Positions 22,872 to 34,274 of a stretch of DNA of 64,000 nt are shown one piece after another; position 1 is the stretch's first letter; each line of letters begins with the position of its first letter. Source of the stretch: Parapristionchus giblindavisi (Eukaryota; Nematoda; Chromadorea; Rhabditida; Diplogasteridae); NCBI GenBank assembly GCA_943737045.1, contig CALSFV010000027.1:496001-560000 (forward strand), read 5' to 3'. Position numbers and translations under genes: made by a program. The notes beneath the pieces were generated by a model. It was not told the DNA's origin. It did no database searches and saw only the letters and a list, made by a program, of their open reading frames with translations.

Positions 22872-23759
22872 CACAATGTAGCCAAAATTCAGTCGAACTC
22901 GTAAATCTTTTATAAGTGCAGGGTAGTCTCAGTCTAGTCTGCCAAGGTAACTTGGTTTTCACGACGACAACACACCATTTATATGTGATAAGGCGAGACC
23001 AGAGCGTAAAGAAAACTTCACCTGTGGAAGCTAACGAATTTTATAGCAAATTCGCAGAAAAGATGTGATGCATTCCGTTATGGCCTATAATTGAGGAATT
23101 TCGTATTCTAATACAAATTCAAATTAGAGGCTTCTTGAGGGATCTATGTACTTGTGAAGTGATCTACTTTAAAAGTAATTAAAATATCATTTCAAAAATA
23201 AAATAAATGAAAAAGTTTAATTTAATTTATTTTATTTTAAAAATAATGTGTTATTCAACCTTTTTGAACTCAAAAAGAAAATCTTTCAAAATGGTTTTTT
23301 TTTTTAAATTACGATTTAATTACGATTTTTTTAGGTGTGGAAACAATGGAAACGTGATATTCAATTACATATTTCATGCATTTCTCCAGGCGAGCTACAA
23401 GTATAACAAAATACGCACGTTGATGTTACGGTGGATATTAGCGTATCTTGGAGTATTTCATTGTTTGATTAATTATTCAAATTTTTATTTACAAAACACT
23501 TGGACCTATTGTACGGATGAAAAGGTCCGTGCATCGTCCGCGTTTATTAGGGAATGGATTCGAAAGGGTGAAACTACGGGAAGTGACCTCCATAGCGATA
23601 ATACAAGTTAATCAATATGTTATTTAGTTTATTTTTTATCAATATTAATTTTTATTCGATATTCTCGCCGTTTCGTGATAATTAATATTCGTTCACAGAG
23701 CTTCGACAAAACCATCACCGACAAGACAATTCCTAGATTCATATAAAAATAGATATTTC
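22872..23759. other. Intergenic: 5' flank of N1, 3' side of N2
   Basis: 22984-23520 is a diverged duplicate of the 5' flank of N2 (28561-29300): both share GAGCGTAAAGA, CGCAGAAAA and GTGGAAACAATGGAAACGTGA in the same order. No exon was recognised. It presumably contains the N1 promoter. Confidence 0.6.
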
Positions 23760-26700
23760 CTATGTCCACGAAGTTTGCAAATTCTGAAAATAAGTCGCAG
23801 TCTCCACTGTCTTGTCTACCACAATTCTCGGAGCGACCTCATGCGAGCAGTTGTTTCCGCAAAATCTAAATATTTTTCAATTCAAAAATTAAATTCTAAA
23901 ATTTGGAAAAAAATGGCAATTTACATTCGTTTTGCTGTTTGAAGCATTCCTTTGTGACGTACTATCAGAATAATTTGCATTATCGTCCAGTTGACGCTGT
24001 GGGACTGAATAATATTGATTGAGAAAGTTCACTCATCTCATTTTTTTCTTTCTAGCAGAAATCTCTGTTAATCGACGGATCGCGAAATGCTCGTTTACTG
24101 CCGGACTTGTTCATTGCTAAAGATCTCTTTGCATAATTCGGTGTTACAATTGCGTCTGATGCCTAAACTGGGTAAATCTGATCAGAGATAATCCCTCTCA
24201 AAATAGCGCTGCAAATAACCAAAGTTGGCCGTGGTCATCCGTCGTGGCTGCCACAATTTAGACAATTAGATGTTATTCGCTTCGGATTTGTCATTGATGT
24301 GCCAAAATATGTCTAGCATCTGACCACCATTATTACGTTGTTGATAAAATTTCCAACTAACCACCATATAGAATAAAAACGCTGCTTCGAAATCCACCAA
24401 GTCGAGCATTGCGAAGTAAAGTGGAACCATTGAGCTGGCTCTAATTATAGATGAGAGAAGTACCCCGGGCAGAATGGCATGAGTAAATTGGATGACTTCC
24501 CTTAACTGAAAAATAAAGTCTCTTACAAAACATGCGGTGAAAATTATTCAAAAAAAAATTAAACTACAAGCATATTTGATATTTGATTAAAGGGAGAGTA
24601 ACATCATTCAATGGCCTCTTCATCGCGCACTCTATATCCCTGTTCTCTAACAACGAGAGCGCGTAGGCCTTTTAAGAGACCGTTGACAAAGGTGTCAGCC
24701 CTTTAAAGGTGGTGTCCCACGAATATTTTCGTGAAAAAACTGTGAACACAGGATGGTAGCAAAATTCATATACAGTATCGCCAGAAAGTAATCGGACACT
24801 TTTTCATTTTTTTATAACTTTTGATCCAGGAAAGCAATCAAGCTGATCTTTTCAGCCAATGTACAGAATTTATCAAGGAATATTACCATGATGTGATGGT
24901 GTAATTAACTTAGTTAATTTTTGCGTAGTGATGACGCTACCGAAGTGCACTTTTTTTGAAATTTCCCATTTCTTTAGTGAAAAGCCCTGTTCTTCGGGAA
25001 CACTGTGAGAGTGTAGACCCCCACTAGGGCTGTACAGTCAAACAATCTGGAATGGCTCCGACTCCGATTTCAAGCTGTGGCAGGGTTGCAACTTTGTCCT
25101 CCAAAATTTATAACTCGGCTTCTAGATGTGATAACGACCCGTACTAAGCGCCAAAATGATGCTAGTGGCGAGTGATGTTTATCACCGAAATATGGTAGTC
25201 ATAGCTCGTCATTTGCCCTCAGGGCATAAAATAATTTTTTGTTGGGAGGACCGATTTTGAGACCCTGCCGATCAGAGGGCGGGTCTTCTAAAAATATGGT
25301 TACTGCGCAAGCAGCTTTGTAATGTATCATATATTTATTTCCCTTATATTGGTTTAGTTCCGATTCCTTTTAGACCCATAGCTAAAGTTATGCTGAGGTC
25401 TGCTCGGTGCGCGCTCCTGTGCTTTCTCTCTTACTGCTCTCATCCCTGGGCCTCTATTGATGAAATTTCTTATTCGCAAAGCACCTATGCATGTTAGAGA
25501 TGTTCACAAAAGTTTTTACACTATTGCTGAACATTGATCTTTGATCTTTGTATTTTGATCTTTACTCGCTACAACCGAGTAGACCTCAACATAACTTTTG
25601 CTACGGGTCTGAAAGGAATCAGAACCAAACCAAAATAAGGGAAATAAATATATGATACATTGCAAAGCTGCATGCGCTGAAACCATAATTTTAGAAGATC
25701 TGCCCTCTGAACGGTAGGGTCTCAAAATCGGTCCTCCCAACAAAAAATTATTTTATGCCCTGAGGGCAAATGACGAGATATGACTACCATATTTCGGGGA
25801 TAAACATCAATCGCCACTAGCATCATTTTGGCGCTTAGAACCGGTCGTTATCACATCTAGAAGCCGAGTTATAAATTTTGGAGGTCAAAGTTGCAACCCT
25901 GCCACAGCTTGAAATCGGAGTCGGAGCCATTCCAGATTGTTTGACTGTACAGCCCTAGTGGGGGTCTACACTCTCACAGTGTTCCCGAAGAACAGGGCTT
26001 TTCACTAAAGAAATGGGAATTTTCAAAAAAGTGCACTTCGGTAGCGTCATCACTACGCAAAAATTAACTAAGTTAATTACACCATCACATCATGGTAATA
26101 TTCCTTGATAAATTCTGTACATTGGCTGAAAAGATCAGCTTGATTGCTTTCCTGGATCAAAAGTTATAAAAAAATGAAAAAGTGTCCGATTACTTTCTGG
26201 CGATACTGTAAGTCACCACATACTATTTCTTTTGTAATAATTCTGCGTATTGATTTACATAATTACGATTGAACGACGTTCAATTGTGCAGGGAATGGAG
26301 AAAGAGAGATGGGAAGGGGCCTAATGAGAGGTTAAAGGTTGAGTGCCGGTCGTAAACTGAACATAAACACACTTTTTACTTACAGTATATGTATGACGGG
26401 ACTCATTCCCATCGTGGTAGGAGCCAATGATTTTTTTCGTGGTTCCCCATCTGTAAGCAATCCTTACTTGATATTTTGCACGAATTCGCGAGCTGTCGTA
26501 AGGTAATTCCGCAAGTCGTTTCTTACAATGAAGGGTTACTGCGACCGTGCACTAAGAAGATAAGATACAATTAAAACAAAAAATATATATATATATATAT
26601 ATATAAAACAGGAATAAGAGAAAACACTCAAATTTATTGCACGATTGTCTCAATTATGGATGCATCTGCTTGAAGATATCAAAAAATTCAACATTTTAAA

Positions 26701-28217
26701 CTTGTATGCCTCGATGCGATTAATCTTTGATCTTTTGTGGGCGAAGTTTGATATCTCATACTATGAGATATTTTAAAAAAACTTACAACAACTACCGCAG
26801 CCTCAATAACGAACATCAGAGCGATAATTGTCAGATAGTAGTACACTTAAATGAATTTAAATTAGAACTATCACATATAAAAGACAGATGGTTATCTCAA
26901 CGTTACTTTAAACCAAGGGTTAGACGAAGAGAACAAAATAGTGTTAAGACACCACGACTCCACGTGTGTTACATTTAGCATTTCTGAGCTGTATTGAACA
27001 CTTTATACTTTATTACTTGTTGATCAATAATTTCATTTTTCAGATAAAGATTTTCATAAGTCCATTGAAGTGTACACTTTCATAATATATACTCTAGATT
27101 TAATAGATTGAATTGTGTTCGTAAAGTAATTCGGTCATGTCGCACCCACGTTCGAGTATAATTAAATCCAGAAAGTGAACATAATTGACACATATATGAT
27201 ACTGAATAGAGCAACAATTGCATTGTCTTTAGGCGTATTATAAACTCTTTTCTTAACAGATTAAATCTCTTTAGAGTTGACCTAGTTCTAGCTAATATGA
27301 ACGACAGATATGCGGTTCTGTATTTCTCAATTTCGCGAATACGGAAGTTCTAAATAAAATATGAATTGGACTCAATATTTTAATTTTTTCGTTGTGTACA
27401 CAATTAACTAAATGATCCCATCATATAAACAAATAATTTCAAAATTATGAAAAAATAAACTTACAGATATGAATAGAATATGAAATTGCGATTGATATAG
27501 CGAAAAACTGAATAATTCAATGTTATATTCTTGATAAGAAAGAAACCAACGAAAATAATGTAAATCGCTGATCGCAATGGAATGCGGACGTTTTCGTAGT
27601 TCGCCGGATTTTCAGTTGCTCGGTACCTACATATTTTAGAATTTAAAAAAAACATTGATGATCTGTTTAGAAACCTCTCATGAAGGATGATAAATGATAA
27701 GAAACCAATCATGATATTCATAGTCTCTGCGATGACAAACCACCAGGATGTAGATGCTGTAAGAATTTGGTCAAATAAGCACAATTTTTCAAATAAACGA
27801 CGAGTAACCCAGAGCACATAAGATCAGTGAAGTGTTTTATTTAACATTATTGCTATATTTTAACACCCAAAAGTGTTAACTGTAACGCTTCACGAGTCGT
27901 ATGTGCTTGGGTTACACTTTTCGCTGTATGGAGAATTGAATCTTACCAATGTCATCAAAATAAAGGAAGATGTAGATCGCCACTTGTCCCAGTAGCATGA
28001 ATGTTTGACACAAAGACCACGATAATAGAGCAATTCTGTAACATTAATGTACAATAAGTGCCAACAGGGAAGCCGTGAAAAGGAATGGTCCAACAACCAA
28101 CTTGCAATTGATGTGCAGGGTCGCATTATTGGCTGATATCAGGGCACATGGTACAACGGATAGGATACTGATGATAGAGATTGCGAAACCGATGGCATTT
28201 GACGTGACAAACACCAT
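23760..28217 (-). CDS. SRE-like 7-transmembrane chemoreceptor N2
   Basis: Exons on the minus strand: 28217-28102 (ATG; TM1 ending TLHINCK), 28035-27947, 27756-27675 (TM3 ending HER), 27626 to about 27545 (RYRATENPANYENVRIPLRS), exon 5 not identified with confidence, 26845-26787, 26551-26468 (HCKKRLAELPYDSSRIRAKY), 24505-24362 (TM6), 24004-23925, 23865-23760 (ending LQTSWT, stop TAG). Every exon placed is open, and their lengths match N1 and G3. The usual exon 4 donor position reads GGT-TTC, with a GT two bases earlier, so the exon 4-5 join is uncertain. Intron 7 is about 1.96 kb and contains a family A MITE, a family S element and a 1.4-kb Tc1-like palindrome. Whether the gene is intact depends on finding exon 5. 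Confidence 0.68.
24587..24706. mobile_element. MITE family A copy
   Basis: TTAA at both ends (24587-24590, 24703-24706). The left arm is the typical form; the right arm is the variant with GTTGACAAAGGTGTCAGCCC. The right TTAA is also the left end of the next element. Confidence 0.8.
24703..26260 (-). mobile_element. Family S (tRNA-headed) element body, split by a Tc1-like palindrome
   Basis: TTAAAGGTGGTGTCCC and ATATTTTCGTGAAAAAACTG match the end of the element at 32096-32443 in reverse. After the palindrome at 24773-26208 the sequence resumes with ATTCTGCGTATTGATT. The right boundary is approximate, and the tRNA-like head was not found in this copy. Confidence 0.5.
24773..26208. mobile_element. 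1.4-kb Tc1/mariner-type palindromic element
   Basis: The termini are CAGTATCGCCAGAAAGTAAT and its exact inverse, flanked by TA on both sides (24771-24772, 26209-26210), as for Tc1/mariner insertions. The arms are about 640 bp each with very few mismatches. The unpaired centre (about 25415-25565) contains GATCTTTGATCTTTG. No transposase is encoded; a full transposase could have been replaced by an inverted copy of one end. Confidence 0.9.
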
Positions 28218-28377
28218 AAGGTAGATCAAAATTTAGTCAAACTTGTGAATCCTGATAAGTATAGGGTAGTCTGCCAAGGTAATTTGGTTGTCGCGAGGAC
28301 AACACTCAATAAGTGTTATCCACGGAGCATAAGACCTGATAAGTGTTATATTTAACACTTTTTGAGCTCGAAAAGTG

Positions 28378-28498
28378 TTAAAGTGAGCGGAACCTCTCTT
28401 AATGATCTCTTCGACGCGCAATGCTTTCTCGTTATTAGAGAACAGCGAAATATTGTACGCAATGAAGAGAAAATTGAGAGAGGTAATACTCCCTTTAA
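28378..28498. mobile_element. MITE family A copy inside another short palindrome
   Basis: TTAA at 28378-28381 and 28495-28498. The flanks are themselves inverted: ATAAGTGTTATCCACGG to the left (28310) and CCGTGGCTAACACTTAT to the right (28520), so the MITE sits inside an older foldback with AAGTGTTA motifs. It lies upstream of N2. Confidence 0.78.
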
Positions 28499-28967
28499 TC
28501 ACTTCTCGGGTGTTATGCGCCGTGGCTAACACTTATTTTTATGTCTACACACAATTTATAAATGAGAAAGCGAGACGAGAGCGTAAAGATAACTTTGCCT
28601 GTTAACGTTAACGAAATTTATAGTAAATTCGCAGAAAACAAGTGACATATTCCATTACAGCCTATATTTACGAAATCGGTTATGCTAACAGAAATTGAGA
28701 TTAGAGGTTCCTTGAAGGGAAATTCTGCATAAAGGAGATATCACGTAATATTCCTTTGATTCTAAGGTACTTTTTTTCTATCCAACTCTACGTGTACGCA
28801 ATCTTCAGGTATGTTCTTATGCACCTTTTAATCGTGAAAATAAATTAAAATAAATGTAATTGTTTGGTTTAGCGCGATAATGAACATTGTTGAACTCAAA
28901 TTGCAAAAAAAAACTTCAAGATTAAATGTATAAATAAATAATACGTATGAAATATTTGCGGGATATA

Positions 28968-29083
28968 TTAAAGGCACACCCACCCAAATTGAAATCTCTC
29001 CGCTCTGGCCATACTCTCTCGCTTTCTTTGTGAAAGAGCCTTGCCAGAGTAGAGAGTAAAATTAGCTCGGGGTGTGCCTTTAA
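28968..29083. mobile_element. MITE family B copy
   Basis: TTAA at both ends. The arms read AAAGGCACACCCA and the inverted GGGGTGTGCCTTT, with CTCTCCGCTCTGGCCATACT and its inverse near the centre. Confidence 0.88.
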
Positions 29084-29342
29084 GGCCAGAAATCTCCTGA
29101 GCGTGGAAACAATGGAAACGTGAGATTGAATGAATTATTGCGTATTATATATATATTTTCCCAGACGAGTTACAATTATAACCAACTGTGTGCGCTGATG
29201 TATTTAGCGGTGATCATAACGTATCTTGAAGTATTTAATCTTTGGTTAATTTTTTCGTTTAAAAATATTCAATTTTTAGCACACCAACTTCAAGAGCATA
29301 CTAAAGATGTGTTGCGACAAAGCTCACGGGATTTTTGTCCGT

Positions 29343-29419
29343 TTTACAACGACAACGAGACAACAACGAGAGAGCGTAGACCGTTGAAGAGGCCGTTGAC
29401 AAGGTTTCAGTCTCTTTAA
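29343..29419. mobile_element. MITE family A, half copy
   Basis: AACGAGAGAGCGTAGACCGT through GTTTCAGTCTCTTTAA is the right half only. It ends at a TTAA shared with the next copy. Confidence 0.65.
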
Positions 29420-29534
29420 AGGGATTGACACCTTTGTCAACGCTCTCTTCAACGGTCTACGCTCTCTCGTTGTTAGAGAACATAGCAATACAGTGCGCAA
29501 TGAAGAGGCCATTGAGAGAGGTCACTCCATTTAA
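29416..29534. mobile_element. MITE family A copy
   Basis: It begins TTAAAGGGATTGACACC and ends GGTCACTCCATTTAA. Both terminal TTAA sites are shared with neighbours. Confidence 0.82.
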
Positions 29535-29670
29535 AAGTAGACTGCAGCGAACATTTTCGTGAACAAGACAGAAAGATAGCAATAGTTATTCCACATACTG
29601 TACAAAATTTATTCACGCTAATTCAGCGTATTGATCGTCAGAATCATGAATAAATCACGCAGGAAAGGGA
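29531..29670 (-). mobile_element. Family S element body, truncated
   Basis: AACATTTTCGTGAACAAGAC, AGCGTATTGATCG and ATCATGAATAAATCACGC match, in reverse, the body of the element at 32096-32443. The tRNA-like head is missing. Confidence 0.55.
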
Positions 29671-29879
29671 TTGATGATTTTGCAATCTTTATTCTTGTAG
29701 TAAAAATGGACGGGTGCACTTTTGCAGAGCACCGCGGAGTGTTCTTGTGAAGACGTAGTGGTGTTCTAATTTACATATTTAAAGTGCTCTTTTGAACACG
29801 TAAAAAGTGTTATGTTTTACATGTTTCGGCTTCATGGTCAAAGTTTTGAGTTTGTATTTTTCCGCGATAGCAACGCACA

Positions 29880-30320
29880 ATTTACTTCTGATAAAGTGTG
29901 ACCAGAAAGTAAAGATAAATTTACCTGGGGGAAGTTAACGACGAATGTTATATTGCTAATTCTCGGAAAACGAATAAAGATTTGTATTCATTTTGAACAA
30001 ATACAGTAAAATCACTAATTTTCTCGGGAAAAAATACGGACTAGACGCAAAAGGGGAATTGTTTGAGGAATATTCCGAACACAATATTTTCCGTTTTAGC
30101 TTGAGATCGGAATTTGTTCTGAGTGTGGAAACTATGGAGACGTGACACTCAATGTAATTTTTGCACATTTTATATTTCCCAAGGAGCTACAATTATAACA
30201 AATATGTTCGTAGATCTTTTAGTATTCATAGAGTATCTTGAAATATTTAATTTTGATTAATTAATTAAATTTTGTAATTAAAAAATAAATTTTGACACAG
30301 GAACGTCAGGTGCACATTAA
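29880..30320 (-). repeat. Orphan copy of the N1/N2 5' flank
   Basis: GTGACCAGAAAGTAAAGATA, TTCTCGGAAAACGAATAAAG and GTGTGGAAACTATGGAGACG recur in the same order as upstream of N1 and N2, but no receptor exon follows on the minus strand. It is probably what remains of another duplicated unit. Confidence 0.6.
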
Positions 30321-30529
30321 AATGGAGACAAGCGAATGCCAAGTGATAAGCGAGAAATTAGCGCGACCATTTCATCTATCCGATAGAGAATTGTTAGAGA
30401 ATTTCCTCAATTGTTAAAATATGTTCCTTTCCCTGAACGGGCCTGATCACTGATGCTTTTAGCGATCCATAAAATGAATCCACATTAAATAAATAGTGTA
30501 GGGTAGGTTGAATATCTTTTGCTACCTTT

Positions 30530-30775
30530 CTGTCTTCACAGTTTGTTCACAAAAGTATGTATAGGAAGTTTTATAGTTTTGAGAATCCAGAAAGATTATT
30601 CAGCATATCATGCATGTATTTTCTTGAGCTAAGTTGGCTTATTGATCACTAAAATCATGAATGAATCATGCTTGATAGGAAAGTTCGGCAATAGGATTCG
30701 AACCCGCAACGTTACGCGACCCACTCCGCATTTTACAACAGCGCTACGCGAGTGACAATGTCAATTTATTATAAA
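30530..30775 (-). mobile_element. Family S element with tRNA-like head
   Basis: On the minus strand, GCGTAGCGCTGTTGTAA and, about 30 bases later, GCGGGTTCGAATCCTATTG form A-box- and B-box-like pol III promoter sequences, followed by the same body as at 32096-32443. The boundaries are approximate. Confidence 0.6.
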
Positions 30776-30972
30776 TAGGACAGCGTATTTGAAAATTACG
30801 ACAATTCGTATGAAGCAAAAATTGGCATAATCATTCTTCCGTTTCTTCTCGAGCTAGACTGGACCAGTGAAACAATTATCATCTTTTGACACAACATTTG
30901 AGTAAACATACATATAAGTATAAGGATAAATAAATGATTACATTAAAAAGCACAAGTATCTTTGAAGTATAT

Positions 30973-31178
30973 CTCTGGTATTTCCAAACTAGTATGTAAT
31001 TTACTTACGTTACGTCGCAGACTAGCAGTTTGCTGTTACTTTTCTAGAAGTGAAAGAACATTTGACGAAATGTATTACCGTATTATACACCATTTGCAGT
31101 AAACTTACGTTTAACTAGACGTAGACTTGTAAGTCTACGGATAATGATAAGTAAACTAATAGTTTGAAAATACCGGAG
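30973..31178. mobile_element. MITE family D copy (uninterrupted)
   Basis: CTCTGGTATTTCCAAACTAG at the left and AGTTTGAAAATACCGGAG at the right are inverted. It contains GTAGACTTGTAAGTCTAC as an inner palindrome. It is the uninterrupted counterpart of 4111-4433. Confidence 0.82.
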
Positions 31179-31328
31179 ATGGTCCAACATCTGGTCTTAG
31201 TGTGTGATGTACATGGCAGGAAAGGCAAGAATGATTCTGAATTTTTGCTTCACTGGAATTGCGGAAATTTTCAAATACATTTACATAGATATTTGTGCGG
31301 CTCCATCTTTAGCACAAGAAATTTCTCT

Positions 31329-31560
31329 GAGCGTGGAAACCATGCATGCGTGCTACTCAATGTCAATGAATTTTTGCACATTTTACGTATTTTCCAGACG
31401 AGCTACAATTATCACAAAATGTGTACGTAGATGTTGTGGTAAGCATAGAGCATCTTGAATTATTTCATTTTTGATTAACTAATTAAATTTATTTTAATTA
31501 ATTAATTTTTGACACACAAACGTATGGTACATTGCGACAATTATCAATCATCATAAAACA
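31329..31560 (-). repeat. Second orphan copy of the N1/N2 5' flank
   Basis: GAGCGTGGAAACCATG, CAGACGAGCTACAATTAT and TTTGACACACAAACG match the distal part of the N1/N2 flanks. No associated receptor exon was found. Confidence 0.55.
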
Positions 31561-31989
31561 AAATACAGCCGTGATCAAACACTCAATGGTTAACTACTTT
31601 TTTAACCTCTTAATTAAGATGAATCATTGATATAATTGGAATACTTGGCTGCTTCCACTTCATTATTTATTACACTTCCTGGAACTTCAATCACGGAACT
31701 CTTTGAGCCAAGCATGAAGAATTTTTATCAAATTCATCATCCCCCCCCCAAACGATCGAGAAAAATACATAATCTTATTGTTGGTGGTGTACTTTATGGC
31801 GTATGACAAGAATGATTTTTATACTCGTCTGTAATTTTTTTTCGAGCTACACAGAGTTGTATCCGAAAATTTGGCATGACAGTTCACAATGAATTCAATC
31901 ATTCCCTGGGTTGTTTGGCTGAAATATTGCCATAATTGACTGGAATGAGAAAAATGTGTTCTTATAAAATCGTACTCACTCAACTGCGT

Positions 31990-32505
31990 GTTGTTTCTTC
32001 ATCGAGGAAACCAAGAACACCTTGATTCATATAGTTTCTGGTACTTTTCGAGATATCATGTTTTTCAACTTAAATAAATTAAGTAAATTTAAGCATTAAA
32101 GATGGAGGCCCTCGAATGTCTATGCAAATACGTAACACATTATTTGTGCAATAGATAAGTGATATGCAAGAAATTAGCTTTGCCAGTCATCTATCCCTTG
32201 GTGTAGTGGTAAATGTGCTACCTAGTTAGCGCAACGTCGCGGGTTCGAAACCTATTGCCAAACTTTCTTATTTTCAAAATTTCGCGCCTTTGCCTGTACA
32301 TCAAGCATGATTCATTCATGATTCTAGCGATCAATAAGCTAAATTTGCATAAAATAATCTATGTACTCTATGCAGAATAAATTTTGCTATATTTCTGTCT
32401 TCACGGTTTGTTCACGAAAATATTCGCCGTACACCACCTTTAAGCAGCGAAGTCAACTACGAGAATGTTCGACTTTCGTTTAAATTTGCATTTTTTATGA
32501 AGCGT
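31990..32505 (+). pseudogene. Chemoreceptor relic (exons 3 and 4 only)
   Basis: 31990-32052 resembles exon 3 of G3 (ATCGAGGAAACCAAGAACAC against its GTAGAAGAGACTATGAATAT, then TTTCTGGTACTTTTCGAG against TTTCTGATACTTCTCGAG) but is out of frame. 32446-32505 encodes VNYENVR, matching the ANYENVR motif of exon 4. A TTAA-bounded element (32096-32443) separates them. No other exons were found, so it is dead. Confidence 0.6.
32096..32443 (+). mobile_element. Family S element: TTAA-flanked with tRNA-like segment
   Basis: TTAA at 32096-32099 and 32440-32443. The left end AAAGATGGAGGCCCTCGA matches family F. At 32199-32266 a tRNA-like stretch carries TTGGTGTAGTGGTAAATG (A box) and CGCGGGTTCGAAACC (B box), but I cannot fold a convincing full cloverleaf. 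The body ends TGTACACCACC-like sequence before TTAA. It may be a SINE or a tRNA-bearing MITE. Confidence 0.6.
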
Positions 32506-33248
32506 ACTCACGAAAACTTTTTTCCAAAATTTTAATTTTTTTCGGCGATTCACCGTTTCACTTCCTGCTAGTCTGTCAGTTTAGTTTGCTCATTACTTCT
32601 AACAATAAGGAGTATCGTATCGTGTTCATTGCTATACATAGATGCGCCAGGGCTCTAGATATCTCAATAAATACAAAACTAATTTTCTGTAAAATTTTAC
32701 ATGTCCCGGAATACCGTAATCCGAGCTGAAAGTTCGTTTTTGCACCAAAGAAATGCCAGGGACAACGCGCCTTTTTGAATTATAAAGATGAATATATAGA
32801 AAAATGCAAACGGTAATCGAAAATGCGAGGCGCAGCTACGAGCGCTGACTAGTAGCAACTGAGCTACACTGGTTACGCTTTCGTCTCTCGAATCTAATAG
32901 AGAACAGAATGTCACATAATTGGTCCCACGTTCTTCATGATAATAGCGCACCAAAATTCTTGATTTCCTTTCTTTGACCAATCAATAGAATTCTACCGAT
33001 AACGAATTAATCGCAAATTTAGCTTCTATCTTTGATTTGGTTGTTGATTTTAAGAATTTTGACTCTCAATTACGAGTAGTTGTTATTTAAAGGATGACCA
33101 ACACGAGATAAAGTTAAAATTTTCTCGGAAAAGTGGGAAAAATAATTTTATTGTTTTTTTTGTTTTTTTTTGGTTTTTTTTTGTTTGGTGAGAAAATTTT
33201 TTTGTTAGACTCAAACAAAAAATTTTTGGGCGAAATATTTTTTGTCCC

Positions 33249-33350
33249 AGCCCTGTTCTCTTCATTGCGCACACTATTTCTCTGCTCTCTAACAACGAGA
33301 GACCGTAGATCGTTGAAGAGACCGTTGACAAAGGTGTCAGCCCCCTTTAA
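33249..33350. mobile_element. MITE family A, 5'-truncated copy
   Basis: It starts within the family A core (TCTTCATTGCGCACACTATT) and runs to CAGCCCCCTTTAA. The TTAA (33347-33350) is shared with the following family B copy. Confidence 0.78.
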
Positions 33351-33466
33351 AGGAACACTCGCTAATTTAAAGCTCGCGCCTTTGGCAGCACTCTCTCACA
33401 TGCAATGATCACGAGAGAGTGTTGCCATAGCGGAGAGTTTCAAACTAGCTAGGGGTGTGCGTTTAA
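33347..33466. mobile_element. MITE family B copy
   Basis: TTAAAGGAACACTCGC at the left and GGGGTGTGCGTTTAA at the right, with CACTCTCTCACATGC and its inverse centrally. Confidence 0.82.
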
Positions 33467-34274
33467 TGGTTGATTTTTTTTGATTTAAAACACATTTATC
33501 AAGAGTAGGACTCTGATGTGCATGGGGAAAAAGCTCTTCTTACTTCCAACAGTCCCAGAACACCGACGTTGATCTTCATATGCGCGTCTTCGATTTCACA
33601 AATCCGAGTAGATCGGCAGGCAGTTTGGAGATGACCGAAGAAGTTGGCTTCCCATGATACGTTTAATGGTATCAAGGTTTTTATCGAAAAGATCCACGAC
33701 TAACTTACACCTGTATGATATTGAAATATTATCATGCCGCCTTGTCATTTTTAATTCAATGGTATGGAGCCGTTTAAAATCTTGTTTTGAACATAGTCCA
33801 ATATAGTCCAGTGCCACAGCACAGACTTGATCATACGACACCAAGGAATGCACTACACTGTCTTGTTCTTCATTTCTCTCGAAAAACTATGATTTCGGAA
33901 ATTGTGTTTAGATTTAGCTCGAAAAAACTTTATGAATGATAACTTTCCTAGAGTTGCGATGAACACGGTAGTTGATTCCTAAACATATTTCACCATCCTT
34001 TTAGCTTAATCAAGAGATTTTGTCGTCTTTGAATGTTTGATCACATTTGTGCTTTTCATTTGCTTGAATAAGTATGAATAATAAATCATTATAATAATTA
34101 TTACTATTAGTAGTAGTAATAATAATGCAAGGAATAACTGATGTTGATGTCCAAAAAGCCCGTTGATAACTCGCAATAATCGTTGCTAGGGTGCAGAGAT
34201 GAGAAGATAAACCAAAATAGACAGTCTGGATAGTAAACACGTCAGGCTGTCGAGTCGTGAGATTAGTTTGAACT

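Larger units (their letters stand above)
28218..34274. other. Intergenic region rich in MITEs and chemoreceptor debris
   Basis: It contains family A, B, D and S elements, two orphan copies of the N-gene 5' flank and a chemoreceptor relic, all listed separately. 33480-34274 shows no recognisable gene; it presumably includes the G3 promoter. Confidence 0.6.

Noticed and set aside
27262..27350. Candidate exon 5 of N2 (with an N1 counterpart at about 21800-21890)
   Set aside because: The sequence is conserved between N1 and N2, but no frame gives the expected hydrophobic segment and the phases do not fit; intron conservation after duplication is enough to explain it.
32199..32266. Functional tRNA gene
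   Set aside because: A and B boxes are present but the acceptor and T stems do not pair convincingly, and diverged copies lie in other elements; treated as a tRNA-derived element head.
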